Origin: an uncultured Collinsella sp.
Lineage (GTDB): Bacteria; Actinomycetota; Coriobacteriia; Coriobacteriales; Coriobacteriaceae
DNA length: 10,978 nt
NCBI GenBank assembly: GCA_958443265.1
Contig: CAUCKA010000037.1
Span: 1-10,978, forward strand
Direction of reading: 5' to 3'
Shown: positions 1 to 7,967 of the stretch, in pieces
Numbering within the stretch: position 1 is the stretch's first letter
Layout of the letters: every line of letters starts with the position of its first letter
The notes under the pieces: model-generated
Database searches by the model: none
Seen by the model: only the letters and a program-made list of their open reading frames with translations
What the model was told of the DNA's origin: nothing
Program-made: the position numbers and the translations under genes

Positions 1-194
1 TCGGGTGGCAAGCCAACATCTAGAAAACGGAAGTCATCATTGCAAACATCAACAGAGCAACCAACAGGACCCTCGTCAATAACCTTCCCATCCGAAGGCA
101 GTACATTAATAACAGCCATACCAAACTCCAAGTCATTAGAACCCTTGAAGCACATTGTAGCGAGATAAAAAGAAAGCCCCAACAAGGGAGCCAT
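1..194 (-). CDS. Possible partial ORF at the left edge, unknown product
   Basis: A minus-strand reading frame is open from an ATG at 192-194 to the window edge (64 codons); a second in-frame ATG lies at 153-155. From the second Met the peptide begins MCFKGSNDLEFGMAVINVLP and goes on in a mixed, protein-like composition with no stop. I do not recognise it. The first residues (MAPLLGLSFYLA) are hydrophobic, which could mean a signal or membrane segment or could be chance. Neither ATG has a clear ribosome site, and the plus strand is also open here until about position 165, so coding status is uncertain. Base composition is visibly more AT-rich than the rest of the window, as in acquired DNA or a gene start after an intergenic region. 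Confidence 0.3.
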   Translation of the reverse strand, partial: MAPLLGLSFYLATMCFKGSNDLEFGMAVINVLPSDGKVIDEGPVGCSVDVCNDDFRFLDVGLPP

Positions 195-234
195 CAACAC
201 CGCTGAACGGTAGTCAAATAAATAACTCAGCCTC

Positions 235-409
235 GTAACCCTGCGGCGTTAAGCGAAGGAAGCCCCGTCCCCCGGAACTGTTTCCTTGGCGCGACTTCTG
301 GCGAAGCCAGTAGCCATTTAAATTCTGCCCAGTAACCCTGTAGCGAGTTAACGAAGGAGGCCCCGTTCACCCGGAGCTTTTCCCATTGCGCGACTTCTGG
401 CAAAGCCAG
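235..409. repeat. Two tandem diverged direct repeats (235-310 and 332-409)
   Basis: Both copies start GTAACCCTG, continue through a CGAAGGA(A/G)GCCCCGT block and a CCCGGA block, and end in GCGCGACTTCTGGC(G/A)AAGCCAG. By eye they are about 80% identical. Each ends in a small CTGGC-loop-GCCAG hairpin. Only the second copy has a matching inverted right half (see 340-470); the first stops after the small hairpin and runs into unrelated AT-rich sequence. This looks like an intergenic repeat family with one intact and one half or decayed copy. No coding sequence is credible across it. Confidence 0.7.
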
Positions 410-470
410 GTGAGCGCAAGGGAAAAGCGTAGGGTGAACGGGGCCTCCGACGGGAAAGTTAAACCGCTAC
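340..470. repeat. Long imperfect palindrome next to the aldolase stop codon
   Basis: The core is a 17-bp perfect inverted repeat, GGAGGCCCCGTTCACCC at 356-372 against 432-448. Inside it, GCTTTTCCC (376-384) pairs with 420-428, TTGCGC (386-391) with 414-419, and CTGGC (397-401) with GCCAG (405-409) around an AAA loop. Weaker outer arms GTAGCG (340-345) and CGCTAC (465-470) reach the base before the aldolase stop codon. As RNA it would fold into one tall interrupted hairpin on either strand. It could end or stabilise the aldolase mRNA, but no T-run follows the stem on the minus strand, so a standard intrinsic terminator is unlikely. A REP/MITE-like repeat is the alternative. Confidence 0.75.
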
Positions 471-1337
471 TTACGCCTTGTTGACGGAGCCAAACTCCTC
501 CATGAGCTCCTTGGTGCGGGCAACGATGTTGTCGCGACCAGGCTTGAGGAGCTTGCGGGGGTCAAAGCCCTTGCCCTGCTGATCCTTGCCAGCCTCGATG
601 TACTCGCGAACGCCCTTGGCGAAGACGAGCTGCAGGTCGGTGTTGACGTTGATCTTGGAGATACCCAGGGAGATGGCCTTCTTGATCTGATCCTCGGGGA
701 TGCCGGTGCCACCGTGCAGAACGAGGGGCAGGTCGCCGGTCTCGGCCTTGATCTCGCCCAGACGCTCGAAGGAAAGGCCAGCCCAGTCGGCGGGATACAC
801 GCCGTGGATGTTGCCGATACCGCAGGCGAGGAAGTCGACGCCCAGGTCAGCAATCTGCTTGCACTCAGCGGGGTCAGCGAGCTCGCCGTTGGAGGTCACG
901 CCGTCCTCGGTGCCGCCGATGCCGCCGACCTCGGCCTCGATGGACATGCCCTTGGAGTGGGCAAGCTCAACGAGCTCCTTGGTGCGGTCGAGGTTAAGCT
1001 GGAAGGTCTCCTCGTGAGAGCCGTCATACATGATGGACGTGAAGCCGGCCTCGATGCACTTGAAGCAGTCCTCGTAAGAACCGTGATCGAGGTGAAGGGC
1101 GACGGGAACGGTAACGCCCGTGGCCTCGACGGCAGCCTTGACCATGTCGGCGCAGACCTTGAAACCGCCCATCCACTTAGCGGCACCAGCGGTGCACTGA
1201 AGGATCAGCGGAGACTTGGCCTCCTCGGCGGCCTGGAGAATAGCCAGGGTCCACTCGAGGTTGTTGGTGTTGAAGGCACCGAGAGCGTACTTGCCGGCCT
1301 CGGCCTTCTTGAGCATGTCTGCTGCGTTGACGAGCAT
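471..1337 (-). CDS. fba: Class II fructose-1,6-bisphosphate aldolase
   Basis: Zinc-dependent cytosolic aldolase that reversibly splits fructose-1,6-bisphosphate into dihydroxyacetone phosphate and glyceraldehyde-3-phosphate in glycolysis and gluconeogenesis. The 288-residue length fits the short class IIB type rather than the roughly 359-residue E. coli FbaA type. Visible motifs: HLDHG with catalytic Asp84 and zinc ligand His85, EAEVGGIGG (134-142), NIHG with His178, LHGGTGIP with His208, and NVNTDL (230-235) for phosphate binding. The three zinc-ligand histidines are intact. The start at 1337 is set by AGGAGG at 1346-1351, 8 nt upstream; the frame stays open farther upstream but without a ribosome site and into the next gene. 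A tagatose-bisphosphate aldolase is possible because these subfamilies are close, but the central enzyme is more likely. The codon choice is strongly biased, as expected of a highly expressed gene. Confidence 0.93.
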   Translation of the reverse strand: MLVNAADMLKKAEAGKYALGAFNTNNLEWTLAILQAAEEAKSPLILQCTAGAAKWMGGFKVCADMVKAAVEATGVTVPVALHLDHGSYEDCFKCIEAGFTSIMYDGSHEETFQLNLDRTKELVELAHSKGMSIEAEVGGIGGTEDGVTSNGELADPAECKQIADLGVDFLACGIGNIHGVYPADWAGLSFERLGEIKAETGDLPLVLHGGTGIPEDQIKKAISLGISKINVNTDLQLVFAKGVREYIEAGKDQQGKGFDPRKLLKPGRDNIVARTKELMEEFGSVNKA

Positions 1338-1377
1338 AAAAGAAACCTCCTGTAAGGTTGCTCCGATAACGCCTGAG

Positions 1378-1386
1378 ATTTTACCA
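1378..1386 (-). promoter_or_regulatory. Extended -10 promoter of fba
   Basis: On the minus strand the sequence TGGTAAAAT matches an extended -10 element (TGnTATAAT with one change). It would start transcription near 1371, giving a leader of about 34 nt that carries the AGGAGG site. The -35 region (TTTATG with 16-nt spacing) is weak, as is usual for extended -10 promoters. The rest of the 1338-1531 gap shows no gene. This supports transcription of fba separate from the hydrolase gene upstream. Confidence 0.5.
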
Positions 1387-1531
1387 CGACATACCCGAGC
1401 ATAAACGTTCGTTTGTTCACGAATACCATCCGATTGGACAAATTCTGACCGTTTGCCCCACAGAATCGACCCACTGGGGAAAATAGCTTGACGATTGAGC
1501 GGTCTTCGTGGTTCGAAAGACGGCTTCGAGC

Positions 1532-2215
1532 CTACATCTGCATAAACGGATTCTGCATAAGTTCGCGCGCCATCGTGGTCGAATCGCCATGGCCCGTCAA
1601 GCAAACGGTATCGGGCGGAAGCGTCTTGGCAAGTTTGGAGAGCGAGCGCATAATCGCCGCCTCGTCACCGCCGGAAAGATCGGTACGACCGTGGCTGCCC
1701 GGGAAAAGCGTGTCGCCCACAAAGGCGATGTTCCCCTGCTCGGTCGCGGCGAACAGGACGATGCCGCCCGGCGTATGCCCCGGCGTCTCGATCACCTGCA
1801 GGCAGACGTCGCCCACCTCGATTGTATCGCCCTCGGCAAGCAAACGCGTCGGCTCACCCGGATCGGGCGTCTCGATACCCCACATGGCGCGCTGCTCCTC
1901 GATATTTGCGCGAGGTACCGTCACGTCCTTAGCGCACAACTCATATAGCGCGCCGTCGCCAACGACAGCTCGAACCCCGGCAACCCCGCCAACATGGTCG
2001 GCATGACCGTGCGTGCAGACAGAGCCGAGTACGCGCACCTCAGGATGCGCGGTGCGGATATGCTCCACAAGACGCTCGCCCTCCCACGCCGGATCGACGA
2101 TTAAGCACTCGTCATTCGAAATCACGGCGTAACTGTTGGTCTGAATGGGGCCGTTGACGAGCGCCTCAATCGAAGCCGAACCTCGGGGTGTCAGGTCCAA
2201 AGTCATATCGCCCAT
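1532..2215 (-). CDS. Metallo-beta-lactamase-fold hydrolase, glyoxalase II type
   Basis: A 227-residue cytosolic protein of the small glyoxalase II-like MBL group. The full dinuclear metal site is present: HGHADH (69-74), His147 in GHTPGG, Asp168 in FVGDTLF, and His209 in TGHGD. The family hydrolyses thioesters such as S-lactoylglutathione, but many short members have other or unknown substrates, and actinobacteria generally lack glutathione, so the substrate is open. An ATG at 2221 lies only 2 nt from the ribosome site; the ATG at 2215 has AGGAGG 8 nt away, the same spacing seen for fba, and is chosen. In many Gram-positive genomes an MBL hydrolase follows recJ, apt, rel and dtd, so the position here fits a known neighbourhood. 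Confidence 0.85.
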   Translation of the reverse strand: MGDMTLDLTPRGSASIEALVNGPIQTNSYAVISNDECLIVDPAWEGERLVEHIRTAHPEVRVLGSVCTHGHADHVGGVAGVRAVVGDGALYELCAKDVTVPRANIEEQRAMWGIETPDPGEPTRLLAEGDTIEVGDVCLQVIETPGHTPGGIVLFAATEQGNIAFVGDTLFPGSHGRTDLSGGDEAAIMRSLSKLAKTLPPDTVCLTGHGDSTTMARELMQNPFMQM

Positions 2216-2223
2216 GCGCATAC

Positions 2224-2229
2224 CCTCCT
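2224..2229 (-). promoter_or_regulatory. Ribosome binding site deciding the MBL hydrolase start
   Basis: AGGAGG on the minus strand. It is 8 nt from the ATG at 2215 but only 2 nt from the ATG at 2221, so the internal ATG is the better start and the protein loses two residues at the N terminus. Confidence 0.7.
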
Positions 2230-2230
2230 T

Positions 2231-2270
2231 CTAAAATACGTTCGAGGCACCAAACGATGCCTCGAACGTA
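2231..2270 (-). terminator. 13-bp hairpin between rel and the MBL hydrolase
   Basis: A perfect inverted repeat (ACGTTCGAGGCA plus one more T-A pair) at 2237-2249 and 2258-2270 with an 8-nt loop, 33 nt after the rel stop. On the minus strand it is followed by TTTTAG, a short U-tract, so it can act as a weak intrinsic terminator for rel. It ends 7 nt before the ribosome site of the next gene, so it could instead be an attenuator or translation control element. Which role applies cannot be told from sequence. Confidence 0.6.
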
Positions 2271-2303
2271 ACCAATATCTATGATGCTGAGAGGCTCTCG
2301 CAC

Positions 2304-4664
2304 CTACACACGACGCTTGAGCTGAGCTCCGCCTTCGCCGGGCATAAGACGGCGAGCGTCGTAGACCGAGTCGACGCTGCTGATGGATGCCAACAGCGGA
2401 TCCAGGCCGCTCGCATCCGAGATCTCGACCATAAAACGCAGGGTCGCAATGCCCTCGCGGTTGGTCGAGGTGGCGGCAGAAAGGATATTGCCGCCCGCAT
2501 CGCCAATGGCAATGGTGACGTCCTTGAGCAGGCCCATGCGGTCCAGGCACTCGACCACAATCTCGACTTGGAAAAGCGTATCGGCAGCACCATCCCACTC
2601 CACGTCAATCATGCGCTCGGGATGCTCCATAAGACCCTTGACGTTGGGGCAATTGGCGCGATGCACCGAAACGCCACGACCGCGCGTGATGAAGCCGACG
2701 ATGTCGTCGCCCGTCACGGGGTTGCAGCAATGAGCCAGACGGACCAGCAGGCCGCTGTTGCTCTCGCCTTTGACGATAATGCCGTTACTGGCGCTCTTGC
2801 CGCGCTTTTGCGGCTTGCGGTTGGAGCCGCGAGCGGGCTGCTTCACGACCTCGGCGATAGCCTCGGCCTTGGTGAGCTGTTCCTCGGGCTTGGGGTCCAA
2901 GATCTGCTCGACTTTGTTGCCCACGGCACGCGGGGCGACTTTGCCCGCCCCAACGGCTGCGAACAGGTCCTCGAGCTGCTTGAAGTTAAACTGCTCCGCC
3001 ACGGCATTGAGCGCACGCGTCGAACGCGGCGTAGAAATGCCATATCCGCGCTTGCGCAGGTCCTTGGCCAGCATATCGCGGCCGGCGGCAGCGTCGTCGT
3101 CCTTAGTCGCGGCGGCAAAGTAGCGACGGATCTTGGACTTGGCCGAAGGCGTCTTGACGATCTTGAGCCAATCACGCGACGGCTTGGAACTCTTGTTAGT
3201 CAGGATTTCAACGCGGTCGCCCGTCTTGATCTCGTGCGTGAGCGGGGCCACCGCACCGTTGATCTTAGCGCCGACGCAGTGGTTGCCGACCTCGGTATGA
3301 ACGGCATAGGCAAAGTCGAGCGGTGTAGAGCCGGCGCGAAGCGCCATGACCTCGCCCTTGGGCGTAAAGACAAAAATCTCCTGGTCAAACAAGTCGACCT
3401 TCAGCGAGTGCAGGTATTCCTTGGCATCGGTGATCTCGTCAGACGCCGCCCAGTCGAGTGAGTGTTTGAGCCAGTTAATCTGGTCGTCCAGACGCTGCGC
3501 ATCGTTGGTCTTGGAGGCAGACGATCCGCCCGACTTCTTGTACAGCCAGTGGGCGGCAATGCCGTACTCGGCCTGCTCATGCATCTCGTAGGTTCGAATC
3601 TGAATCTCGAGCGGACGAGCCGTGGGGCCAATAACCGTCGTGTGGAGCGACTGGTAGTTATTGACCTTGGGCATGGCGATGTAGTCTTTAAAGCGACCGG
3701 GCATGGGGTGCCACAGCGTATGCACCGCGCCGAGCGTGGAGTAGCAATCGCGCACCGAATGGGTAATAACGCGCAGCGCCACCAGGTCGTAGATCTCGGA
3801 GAACTCCTTGCCCTTGCGCTTCATCTTTTGGTAGATGGACCAATAGTGCTTGGAGCGGCCATTAATCTGGAAGCCCTCCAGACCAATGCGGTTGAGCTCA
3901 TCGGTAAGCGTCTTGATGGTCTCGGCAAGGTAGCGTTCGCGGACCTCGCGCGACTCAGCTACCATACGCGCGATGCGCTGGTAGGCATCGGGCTCCAGGT
4001 AGAAGAAGGACAGGTCCTCGAGCTCCCACTTAATAGAGCTCATGCCCAGGCGGTCGGCCAAGGGCGCGTACACGTCCATGGTCTCGCGAGCCTTAAACAG
4101 GCGACGATCCTCGCGCAGGGCTGCCAGCGTTCGCATGTTGTGCAGACGATCGGCAAGTTTAACGATGATGACGCGGATGTCCTTGGACATGGCGAGGAAC
4201 ATCTTGCGCAGCGTGAGCGCCTGCTTCTCGTCCATGCTGTCGACTTCGATGTTGGTGAGCTTGGTCACGCCATCGACGAGCTCGGCCACCGTATCGCCAA
4301 ACAGGCCGGAAACATCGGTGAGCGAGGTCTCGGTATCCTCGACGGTATCGTGCAGCAGCGCGGCACACACCACATCGCAGTCCATCTTGAGATCGGCCAA
4401 AATGATGGCAACCTCGACGGGATGGTTAATGTACATCTCGCCCGAGCGGCGCTTTTGGTTGCAGTGCTTCTCGGCGGCAAAGCAGTAGGCCTGCTCAACC
4501 TTAGAAAAGTCGTCCTCATTCATATATTTGAGGCACAGGCGCTCCAGCTTGTCGTAGCTGTCCGCCATAATCTCGGGCGGCAGCTCATCGGCATGCTTAT
4601 AGTGCTCCATCTCCGAAAACGGCTGGAGGGTGGAATCATGGGCGGTACGGGCTGCGGCATCCAT
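2304..4664 (-). CDS. rel: Bifunctional (p)ppGpp synthetase/hydrolase (RelA/SpoT family)
   Basis: The stringent-response enzyme: makes (p)ppGpp from ATP and GDP/GTP on starved ribosomes and also degrades it. The 786-residue protein has the full long-RSH order. The HD hydrolase domain (about 60-200) keeps His81, His105-Asp106 and Asp172, so hydrolysis should work. The synthetase domain (about 255-375) has GRSKHYWSIY, IYDLVALR (Asp293), GRFKDYIAMPK, YQSLHTTV and LEIQIRT (Glu353), so synthesis should work. Then come a TGS domain (about 427-490), a helical linker, the conserved-Cys region (AHCC at 644-647, NCPN at 671-674) and a C-terminal ACT domain (about 697-775). The ribosome site is a modest AAGGGG. 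The start lies 15 nt after the recJ stop, so the pair is probably one operon. The apt gene that often sits between them in Gram-positives is absent. A single Rel doing both jobs is usual in actinobacteria. Confidence 0.96.
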   Translation of the reverse strand: MDAAARTAHDSTLQPFSEMEHYKHADELPPEIMADSYDKLERLCLKYMNEDDFSKVEQAYCFAAEKHCNQKRRSGEMYINHPVEVAIILADLKMDCDVVCAALLHDTVEDTETSLTDVSGLFGDTVAELVDGVTKLTNIEVDSMDEKQALTLRKMFLAMSKDIRVIIVKLADRLHNMRTLAALREDRRLFKARETMDVYAPLADRLGMSSIKWELEDLSFFYLEPDAYQRIARMVAESREVRERYLAETIKTLTDELNRIGLEGFQINGRSKHYWSIYQKMKRKGKEFSEIYDLVALRVITHSVRDCYSTLGAVHTLWHPMPGRFKDYIAMPKVNNYQSLHTTVIGPTARPLEIQIRTYEMHEQAEYGIAAHWLYKKSGGSSASKTNDAQRLDDQINWLKHSLDWAASDEITDAKEYLHSLKVDLFDQEIFVFTPKGEVMALRAGSTPLDFAYAVHTEVGNHCVGAKINGAVAPLTHEIKTGDRVEILTNKSSKPSRDWLKIVKTPSAKSKIRRYFAAATKDDDAAAGRDMLAKDLRKRGYGISTPRSTRALNAVAEQFNFKQLEDLFAAVGAGKVAPRAVGNKVEQILDPKPEEQLTKAEAIAEVVKQPARGSNRKPQKRGKSASNGIIVKGESNSGLLVRLAHCCNPVTGDDIVGFITRGRGVSVHRANCPNVKGLMEHPERMIDVEWDGAADTLFQVEIVVECLDRMGLLKDVTIAIGDAGGNILSAATSTNREGIATLRFMVEISDASGLDPLLASISSVDSVYDARRLMPGEGGAQLKRRV

Positions 4665-4679
4665 CGAGGTCCCCTTCCC

Positions 4680-7600
4680 CTAGGCCCGCGGTACGATCGG
4701 GCGGTTAACTTTGGCTAGCATATCAGAAGCGCACGAATCGAGCGCCCAGCTCCGGAAAGCCGAAAACTCCATGCGCGAGCGCAAGCCCTCCAAATAGCGA
4801 ATTGACCTGCTCAATTGCACGCGGCCGGGGTTTTCGGCCATCGCGATGCGACGAGTGTCGTCAAACCCCGAAACTCGACAGAAACCAAGCTCTTCGAAGA
4901 TTCCCAGGCCGCTTTCCACCGAACGCTCGTCGACCGGCGTGCGAGCATCGATGGCAAGGCACATCTGCGCGATGTCGATATCGCTCGCACTAAAGGAATC
5001 GTCCCCGGTTTTGCCGCGGTTGGAGCGCCACATGGTCTGCAGCGCGCGATAGAGCGTGACGAGCTCGTCGCGCTCGGGCGCATAGCAGTCGAGCAGGCGC
5101 TCGTTAATGCGGGCGTCGCGCGACGAATAGAGCAGATGGATCACGGCGGGCTGGCCATCGCGGCCGGCACGTCCGCTCATCTGGTTGAACTCGATGGCGC
5201 CAAACGGCATGTGGTAGAGCACGACATGGCGGATATCGGGCAGGTTGACACCCTCGCCAAAGGCGGAGGTCGAAACGATGCAGCTGAGGCTTCCGTCTCG
5301 GAATGCTTCCTCCACGCGGCGGCGATCGGAACGCGCAAGCCCCGCGTTATAGAACGCGATATGGGTTGCGCAATCGGGCACACGCTTGCGCAACGTCTTG
5401 GCGAGCGCCACGGACTGGTCGCGCGAATTGACGTAAATGACGGTCTTCTCCCCCGTCGCCACGATCGACACTAAACGGTTCTCGCGGCTCGCAAGGTCGC
5501 GGTCGTCCTCGAGCTGCAGGTTCTCGCGCACCGTCTCGTCGACCACCGTGCGAGTGATCGGCAACATGCGGGCAAGCTCGGCCACGACCGGAGCCGTCGC
5601 GGTGGCCGTCGCAGCCATAACAACCGGGTCGCCCAGGGCTTTGAGGATATCGGGCATGTCGAGATAGGCGCTGCGGTCGCCGCCCTTGGCAAGGCCGGCG
5701 TGGTGCGCCTCATCGATAACGACAAAGCCGATGCGGCCCGAACGCGCGAAGCGGTCACGGTGGATAGATAGGAACTCGGGCGTCGTGAGCACGATACCGG
5801 TGCGGCCCGAAGCTAGGCCGGCGAACACATCATCGCGTGCGGCCTCCACGGTCTCGCCGGTCAGCACGCCAACGCCAATGCCAAGCGCTGCCATCGTCGA
5901 CGAGAGGTGATAGGCCTGGTCGGCAACAAGCGCACGCAGCGGATAGACAAAGATGCTCGCACGTCCGCGAAGGACAGCCTCGCGCGCAGCATGTACATGG
6001 AAGATGAGAGACTTGCCGCGGCCCGTTCCCATAACGGCCAAGACGCTCTGGTGGTCGGCCAAGGCATCGAGCGCCTCAACCTGCGCGCGGTGCGGCTGGT
6101 TCGATCCGATAAAGCTATGGATAAGCGAGCGCGTGAGCTCGGTATAGGAAAGCTGGGCGAGCGTCTCGCGCTTACGCGACTCCAGGCGCAGGCCGGAATC
6201 CGCCGGCTGCACGCCACGACGAAGCTCGCATGCCGGATCGTCGACGCTGGGCAGCGCGGTATCGCGGACCAGAACATCCTTGATCATGAGCTTGGGCTTC
6301 ACACGCCCCTGCCAATGCTCGGCAACGGCCTCGAACACCAAGTCGACAGCGCTATCGCAGTTGATGAGCTTATCGATTTGCGGCACGCGGAACATAATGG
6401 CCGGCACACTCGCGGCGCCATCGGTCGCCACAAAGCGCATGTGCTCGCCGGTTTTGCCCACCACGGCGCGGTCGCACATCGTCACGCCCTCGGCAGCCAG
6501 CAGCGGCACCTTGTTGCCCTGGCCAAACGGCTCAAGACGGGAGATCTGCTCGATGGTCTCGATATTCAGCTCGGAAAGGTCGACGGTGGCGGCGACCTCG
6601 TCGGTGTCTTCAAAGTCCTCGGCGGGAAGCTCCGATAGCACGGCGGAAAGGCGGCGGCGGAACTCATCGAGCTTGGATGCCTCGATGGTCACACCCACCG
6701 CACCGGCATGTCCGCCGCGACGAATCAGCAGGTCGGAACAACGCTCGACGGCGTCGAACAGGTTGACCTTGCCCACCGAGCGACCCGATCCGCGCGCAAC
6801 GCCGTCCTCAATCGAGAAGAGCAGCGCCGGCACGTGATAACGGTTGGTCAGGCGGCTCGCTACGATACCCTTGACGCCCTCGTGCCAGCCCTCGCCACCC
6901 ACGACGATTGCGCGACCGCCGTCATAGGTCTCCTCGACCTTTGCCATGGCGTCGCGTGTGAGCTCCGCCTCGATCTCGCGGCGCTGACGGTTGATTTCCT
7001 CGAGCTCGGCTGCCAGTGCACTTGCCTCGATAGGATCGCGGGCAAGCAGCAGGTCGAGCGCCAGCTTGGGATCAGCCATGCGGCCGGCAGCATTCAGACG
7101 AGGGATGAGCGAAAACGACAGGCCGTCGGCCGTAATGGTAGAAAGGTCGGCCTTGGCAAGTGCGGCAAGCGCGATATAGCCGGGACGGGCCGTCACGCGC
7201 ATCTGTTGGATGCCCTCGGCGACCAGTGCGCGATTCTCGGGCGTGAGCGGCATCATGTCGGACACGGTGCCCAGCGCCGCGACCTCGATCAGCGAACGCC
7301 AATACGACGGCTTGCCCAAACGCTCGCCCAGGACCTGCACCAGCTTGAGCGCCACACCGGCACCGGCAAGCTCGCGCGAGGGACCCTCGTCCTCGAGCTT
7401 GGGGTCGGTCAGGGGCACGCCCTGCGGCACCTGGTCGGAGGGCTCGTGATGGTCCGTGACCACCAAATCGATCCCCAGGCTCTCCAGATAGGAGACTTCT
7501 TCCTTGGCGGCAATACCGTTATCGACGGTCACGATCAGCTGAGGGCGAGCGAGCTCGTTGACGCGGTCGAGCGCCGCACGCGACAGGCCGTAGCCCTCGT

Positions 7601-7967
7601 CAAAGCGATGCGGAATAAACGGCGTGACGTTGGCGCCAAACGAACGTAGCGCCTCGGTCAACAGACAAGTCGACGTAATGCCGTCGACGTCAAAATCGCC
7701 AAAGACCGCGATGTGCTCGTGGTTGCGAATAGCGCGCTCGACGCGGTCGGCAACGACCGCCATGCCCGGAATAATGAGTGGGTCGGCCCAGTCGCGATCG
7801 AGCGAAGGCGTCAAAAACAGCTGGCCTTCCTCGATGGATGTTATGCCGTGCGCAACCATAATGCGCGCCACCAGCCCGGGTATGCCCAGGCCAGCCGAAA
7901 GCTCCTTTTCGAGCTCGGGGTTTTGCTGAGCGACCGCCCAGCGATGCGTCGTCTTAAGCGATGACAT
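4680..7967 (-). CDS. recJ: RecJ single-strand exonuclease fused to a RecQ-like helicase
   Basis: A 1095-residue cytosolic DNA repair protein. The N-terminal half is a complete RecJ, a 5'-3' single-strand DNA exonuclease: DHH-domain motifs GDFDVDG (90-96), VDNG (Asp149), DHH (172-174), GTVSD (Asp237), RLNAAGRM (290-297), the DHHA1 motif GGHAGAVG (418-425), then an OB-like region (about 455-570). Residues about 605-960 form an SF2 helicase: a Q residue at 629, Walker A GTGRGKS (Lys652), YPLRALVADQ (675-684), DEAH (752-755), ATATATAP, AFGEGVN (902-908) and QMSGRAGRDG (929-938), closest to RecQ. The RecQ zinc-binding cysteine cluster and HRDC domain are not seen; the tail (960-1095) looks like a winged helix plus an acidic/aromatic end. 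RecJ alone is usually 550-800 residues. RecQ and RecJ act together in RecF-type resection, so one chain may unwind and digest. The ATG at 7967 is preferred over a GTG at 8012, which has no ribosome site. The gene is followed by rel after 15 nt. Confidence 0.9.
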   Translation of the reverse strand: MSSLKTTHRWAVAQQNPELEKELSAGLGIPGLVARIMVAHGITSIEEGQLFLTPSLDRDWADPLIIPGMAVVADRVERAIRNHEHIAVFGDFDVDGITSTCLLTEALRSFGANVTPFIPHRFDEGYGLSRAALDRVNELARPQLIVTVDNGIAAKEEVSYLESLGIDLVVTDHHEPSDQVPQGVPLTDPKLEDEGPSRELAGAGVALKLVQVLGERLGKPSYWRSLIEVAALGTVSDMMPLTPENRALVAEGIQQMRVTARPGYIALAALAKADLSTITADGLSFSLIPRLNAAGRMADPKLALDLLLARDPIEASALAAELEEINRQRREIEAELTRDAMAKVEETYDGGRAIVVGGEGWHEGVKGIVASRLTNRYHVPALLFSIEDGVARGSGRSVGKVNLFDAVERCSDLLIRRGGHAGAVGVTIEASKLDEFRRRLSAVLSELPAEDFEDTDEVAATVDLSELNIETIEQISRLEPFGQGNKVPLLAAEGVTMCDRAVVGKTGEHMRFVATDGAASVPAIMFRVPQIDKLINCDSAVDLVFEAVAEHWQGRVKPKLMIKDVLVRDTALPSVDDPACELRRGVQPADSGLRLESRKRETLAQLSYTELTRSLIHSFIGSNQPHRAQVEALDALADHQSVLAVMGTGRGKSLIFHVHAAREAVLRGRASIFVYPLRALVADQAYHLSSTMAALGIGVGVLTGETVEAARDDVFAGLASGRTGIVLTTPEFLSIHRDRFARSGRIGFVVIDEAHHAGLAKGGDRSAYLDMPDILKALGDPVVMAATATATAPVVAELARMLPITRTVVDETVRENLQLEDDRDLASRENRLVSIVATGEKTVIYVNSRDQSVALAKTLRKRVPDCATHIAFYNAGLARSDRRRVEEAFRDGSLSCIVSTSAFGEGVNLPDIRHVVLYHMPFGAIEFNQMSGRAGRDGQPAVIHLLYSSRDARINERLLDCYAPERDELVTLYRALQTMWRSNRGKTGDDSFSASDIDIAQMCLAIDARTPVDERSVESGLGIFEELGFCRVSGFDDTRRIAMAENPGRVQLSRSIRYLEGLRSRMEFSAFRSWALDSCASDMLAKVNRPIVPRA

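Noticed and set aside
1510..1532. Hairpin GGTTCGAA/TTCGAGCC at the end of the MBL hydrolase gene as a terminator
   Set aside because: On the transcribed minus strand the stem has a mismatch and no U-tract follows.
1338..1604. Upstream extension of the aldolase frame without a stop codon
   Set aside because: It overlaps the MBL hydrolase gene, has no ribosome site, and the family N terminus starts at the ATG at 1337.
2568..4718. Long plus-strand open frames of about 300 and 420 codons opposite rel
   Set aside because: They lie antisense to a complete, motif-rich rel gene; their length comes from GC-rich codon bias and their translations show no domain.
4815..7649. Several plus-strand open frames of 200-310 codons opposite recJ
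   Set aside because: Antisense shadows of the RecJ-helicase gene; no motifs, ribosome sites or promoters.
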